Assembly: GCA_024225395.1 (NCBI GenBank)
Contig: JAAEMR010000099.1
Coordinates: 1-46,339 of the forward strand
DNA length: 46,339 nt
Direction of reading: 5' to 3'
From: Gammaproteobacteria bacterium
GTDB lineage: Bacteria > Pseudomonadota > Gammaproteobacteria > GCA-001735895
The position numbers were made by a program, and so were the translations under genes. Shown in pieces: positions 44,901 to 46,339 of this stretch (positions are counted from its first letter, which is position 1; each line of letters begins with the position of its first letter). The notes beneath the pieces are model-generated. The model was not told where the DNA came from, searched no databases, and was given only the letters and a program-made list of their open reading frames with translations.

Positions 44901-45799
44901 TTATGAGTTTCAACTTTCATCAAAATGTCTAATCGAGTCGCATCATCATGATAAATGCCTGTCGAATTATCCGGCGCAAACTTGTTTGCAGGGAAACCTT
45001 CGATAACAGCTGAATTATCATGATACGCAGATAAAACGCCTTCTGAGTTCATTTTGTAAGTATTCTTAATCATGCCAAATAAAGATTCATCTTTATCCAC
45101 ACTATCAATTGTCCAGTCCGCATTGAAAATTTTGTGACGACAATGCTCGGAATTGGCCTGAGCAAACATCATCAGTTCTACATCAGTTGGATTTCGCATT
45201 AGCCCTGAATAACTTTCAACAAGGTAATCGATTTCATCATCTGATAGTGCCAGACCCAAATCTTTATTGGCTGTCTCTAATTCAGATTTGCCGCCCTGCA
45301 AAATATCAACACGGGTCAAAGGTTTAGGCTGATGCTGATAAAACAAAGCTCTACACTCGTCCTCAGTGTCAAAAATTTGTTCAATCATTTTGTCATGCAA
45401 AAGGTTCTTAATTTCTTTAAGAGGAACCGATGATAAAGTTTCAGAAAATAAATGGCTTTCAAACTGTAACTGATACTCAATGCCACGTTCGATTCTTACA
45501 ATATTATGAAGACCACAGATATGAGCGATATCAGTCGCTTTGGTGGACCAGGGAGAAATAGTACCAACACGGGGAACCACATATAATAACGTGCCTTCGA
45601 GTTGCCTGTCCTGTAGCTTAGGTCCGTATTCCAGCAGGTTTTTAACAATAGAAAGCTCACTGTCATCCAGATCATTTTGAGTTTCAATCAAATGGACATA
45701 ATGACTGGAAATTTGAGTGACACCATAAGGTCTGACAGCAGAAATAAGTTTCTGAATTCTAAAATCAGATAAAGCAGGACTACCTTTAATAGCGATCAT
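41903..45799 (-). CDS. purL: Phosphoribosylformylglycinamidine synthase (single-chain PurL)
   Basis: 1,298 residues from ATG 45799, matching E. coli (1,295). This start puts Met three residues before the conserved [13 protein letters not shown]; an upstream in-frame TTG at 45871 would add 24 unconserved residues. It converts FGAR plus glutamine plus ATP to FGAM in de novo purine synthesis. Order: N-terminal PurS-like region; FGAM synthase domain with [46 protein letters not shown] and GGGAASSM; the second half-repeat; and a C-terminal class I glutamine amidotransferase domain with [17 protein letters not shown], nucleophile Cys in GVCNGCQMM and MPHPERVFR. It is divergent from ssrA. No PurR-type operator was seen. 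Confidence 0.97.
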   Translation of the reverse strand: MIAIKGSPALSDFRIQKLISAVRPYGVTQISSHYVHLIETQNDLDDSELSIVKNLLEYGPKLQDRQLEGTLLYVVPRVGTISPWSTKATDIAHICGLHNIVRIERGIEYQLQFESHLFSETLSSVPLKEIKNLLHDKMIEQIFDTEDECRALFYQHQPKPLTRVDILQGGKSELETANKDLGLALSDDEIDYLVESYSGLMRNPTDVELMMFAQANSEHCRHKIFNADWTIDSVDKDESLFGMIKNTYKMNSEGVLSAYHDNSAVIEGFPANKFAPDNSTGIYHDDATRLDILMKVETHNHPTAISPFPGAATGSGGEIRDEGATGRGSKPKAGLSGFSVSNLNLPDLPQPWEKFYGKPERIVSALDIMLDGPLGAAAFNNEFGRPNICGYFRSYEQSIKALEGREVRGYHKPIMLAGGVGSIRPEHIDKLDIPAGSNIIVLGGPAMLIGLGGGAASSMTSGSSSENLDFASVQRGNPEMERRVQEVIDRCFSQSENNPIISLHDVGAGGLSNALPELVNDCGMGATLDLRKIPNDEPGMSPREIWCNESQERYVLAVSDERLDDFIQLCDRERCPYAVLGKATDEQQLIVSDEVFDNKPVDMPLDILLGKPPKMHRDVIHEEVIQDVFDRSALSIKDAIHHVLQAPTVADKTFLITIGDRSVGGLISRDQMVGPWQVPVADVAVTLTDFDTFTGEGMSMGERTPLALLDAAASGRMAIGEALTNLAASYTKDLSRVVLSANWMAAAGHQGEDARLFDTVKTVGMEICPELGITIPVGKDSLSMKSVWRDEDENKSVTAPLSLIISAFAPVYDVRKSVTPEIVPEKESGLFLFDLGQGKNRMGASVLAQVYSQIGQRGPDLDDVGLFKRFYLAIQEMLDDNYLMAYHDRSDGGLVTTLCEMAFAGRTGLTVDISKLGDQVTDALFTEELGAVIQVRRDNFNNIKQVIDKYKLSACFHPIGHINDSEEIILSKDKIKVFSESLTSLRRSWSLTTYHMQKLRDNPECAKQEYDSILENEKPALFSELTYQTDDDLSAPYLNKGAKPRIAILREQGVNGQVEMAAAFAKVGFEAVDVHMSDLLNGNMDLDSFRGLAACGGFSYGDVLGAGEGWAKSILYNNRAYDMFSAFFARTDSFGLGVCNGCQMMSNLHSIIPGADNWPHFVRNKSEQYEARVSMVEVLQSDSLFFQGMTGSRMPIVVAHGEGQTEFRSENASELTDDHTACVRFINRNSQPTELYPANPNGSAEGLTGFTNSDGRFTIMMPHPERVFRAVQNSWQSADWGEDSPWMRMFRNARVWVD

Positions 45800-45947
45800 A
45801 GGTTTAATTATTTTATTTATAAAAGCTGAAAATAGAGCAGGATAATAACGGAAAAAATCTCTTACCACCAAACTATTTAGGCAACTAAATTAGCCTTTTT
45901 ATGTCTTACTTTGATGAAGAAGGTAGCCTGTAAACACACAAATAGAT

Positions 45948-45953
45948 TATACT
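45948..45953 (+). promoter_or_regulatory. -10 box of ssrA
   Basis: TATACT lies 10 nt before the mature tmRNA 5' end at 45964. No good -35 hexamer stands 16-18 bp upstream. Confidence 0.5.
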
Positions 45954-45963
45954 ACCAGATCTT

Positions 45964-46339
45964 GGGGACGACCTGGCTTCGACGTCGGTTACAAAACCTG
46001 AGGTGCATGTCGAGAATGTGGAAAATCTCGTTAACTCTTCTACAAACATATAGTTGCAAACGACGACAACTACGCAATCGCTGCTTAATAACCAGTAGAT
46101 TGCTGTCTGACTGGAGCCGTGTCTATGCGTCCAGGTTCCTTCGGGAACGATCAGGCATCGCTCTCATAGAATCGTGATGGAAGCTCGTTCGGGGCCGAAG
46201 CACTAAAAAAGTACCGGAATCGCTTGCTGTTTTCTTAGTCTGACGGGTAGCAGCTCGCTAAATCAAAGATCAGAATAAACATGTAGAGCCAATGGCAGAG
46301 GACTGGCGGACGGGGGTTCGATTCCCCCCGTCTCCACCA
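45964..46339 (+). ncRNA. ssrA: tmRNA (ssrA), tag peptide ANDDNYAIAA
   Basis: 376 nt. The 5' end GGGGACGACCTGGCTTCGACG pairs with 3' CGTCTCC-ACCA to make the tRNA-like acceptor stem, including the G-U pair at position 3 typical of tmRNA. The T-arm GGGGGTTCGATTCCCCC is complete. The tag reading frame at 46056-46088 reads GCA AAC GAC GAC AAC TAC GCA ATC GCT GCT TAA, i.e. ANDDNYAIAA, preceded by the usual ATAGTT. It rescues stalled ribosomes with SmpB and marks the peptide for proteolysis. The CCA is encoded and forms the last three bases of the window. Confidence 0.98.

Noticed and set aside
45800-45871. Longer purL starting at TTG 45871
   Set aside because: It adds 24 residues not found in PurL; the ATG at 45799 gives the standard N-terminus before GSPALS.

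Overview
The window reads as a chromosomal segment of a gammaproteobacterium with fairly low GC (about 40% by eye). The placement rests on PBP1B with a TPR lipoprotein partner, YoaA, MnmH, the fused RlmKL, EttA, a single-chain PurL of about 1,300 residues, an AroG-type DAHP synthase and an ssrA gene with the tag ANDDNYAIAA. A sulfur-globule-type secreted protein, a rubrerythrin / GlpC-like / DUF3501 cluster, a hemerythrin-like protein and a near-perfect FNR-type site fit a microaerophilic sulfur- or C1-oxidising lifestyle (Thiotrichales-, Chromatiales- or Methylococcales-like). That lifestyle is inference, and the genus cannot be read from the sequence.

Layout. 1-4340 (minus): a tightly packed three-gene operon encoding a Slam-like TPR/beta-barrel protein, a FecR-domain protein with a TbpB-like C-terminal barrel, and a large surface lipoprotein cut by the window edge. 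A perfect CRP-type site stands in class II position upstream. 4620-9481 (minus): yoaA, an LpoP-like lipoprotein and mrcB. 9528-10325 (plus): an unknown exported protein. 10554-12656 (minus): aroG and an adenosine-kinase-like PfkB kinase. 12849-13536: a small ORF beside an FNR-type site, a strong terminator, and the wreck of an acetolactate synthase gene. 13790-16245 (plus): rubrerythrin, GlpC-like Fe-S protein, DUF3501. 16271-18441 (minus): diguanylate cyclase, small membrane protein, hemerythrin-like protein. 18694-24484 (minus): VTT/FAD-oxidoreductase fusion, mnmH, rlmKL. 24724-31117 (minus): a 1,269-residue DUF3683 flavin/Fe-S oxidoreductase and an MscS-family channel. 31455-33461 (plus): DUF1631 protein. 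33718-37740 (minus): sucA-sucB. 38328-40846 (plus): ettA and a DUF815 ATPase. 41070-41528 (plus): sulfur-globule-type protein, followed by three hairpins and a 97-bp tandem repeat. 41903-45799 (minus): purL. 45964-46339 (plus): ssrA, ending on the last base of the window.

Most genes are housekeeping. The parts that deserve a second look are the candidate type XI (Slam-like) secretion operon with its CRP-type promoter, the rubrerythrin/GlpC-like/DUF3501 module, the sulfur-globule gene, and a family of at least five short intergenic elements with terminal inverted repeats (consensus about ACCRCRAAG...CTTYGYGGT) at 10376, 24506, 28625, 33507 and 38090. No CRISPR array, insertion sequence, prophage, tRNA or rRNA gene was seen.
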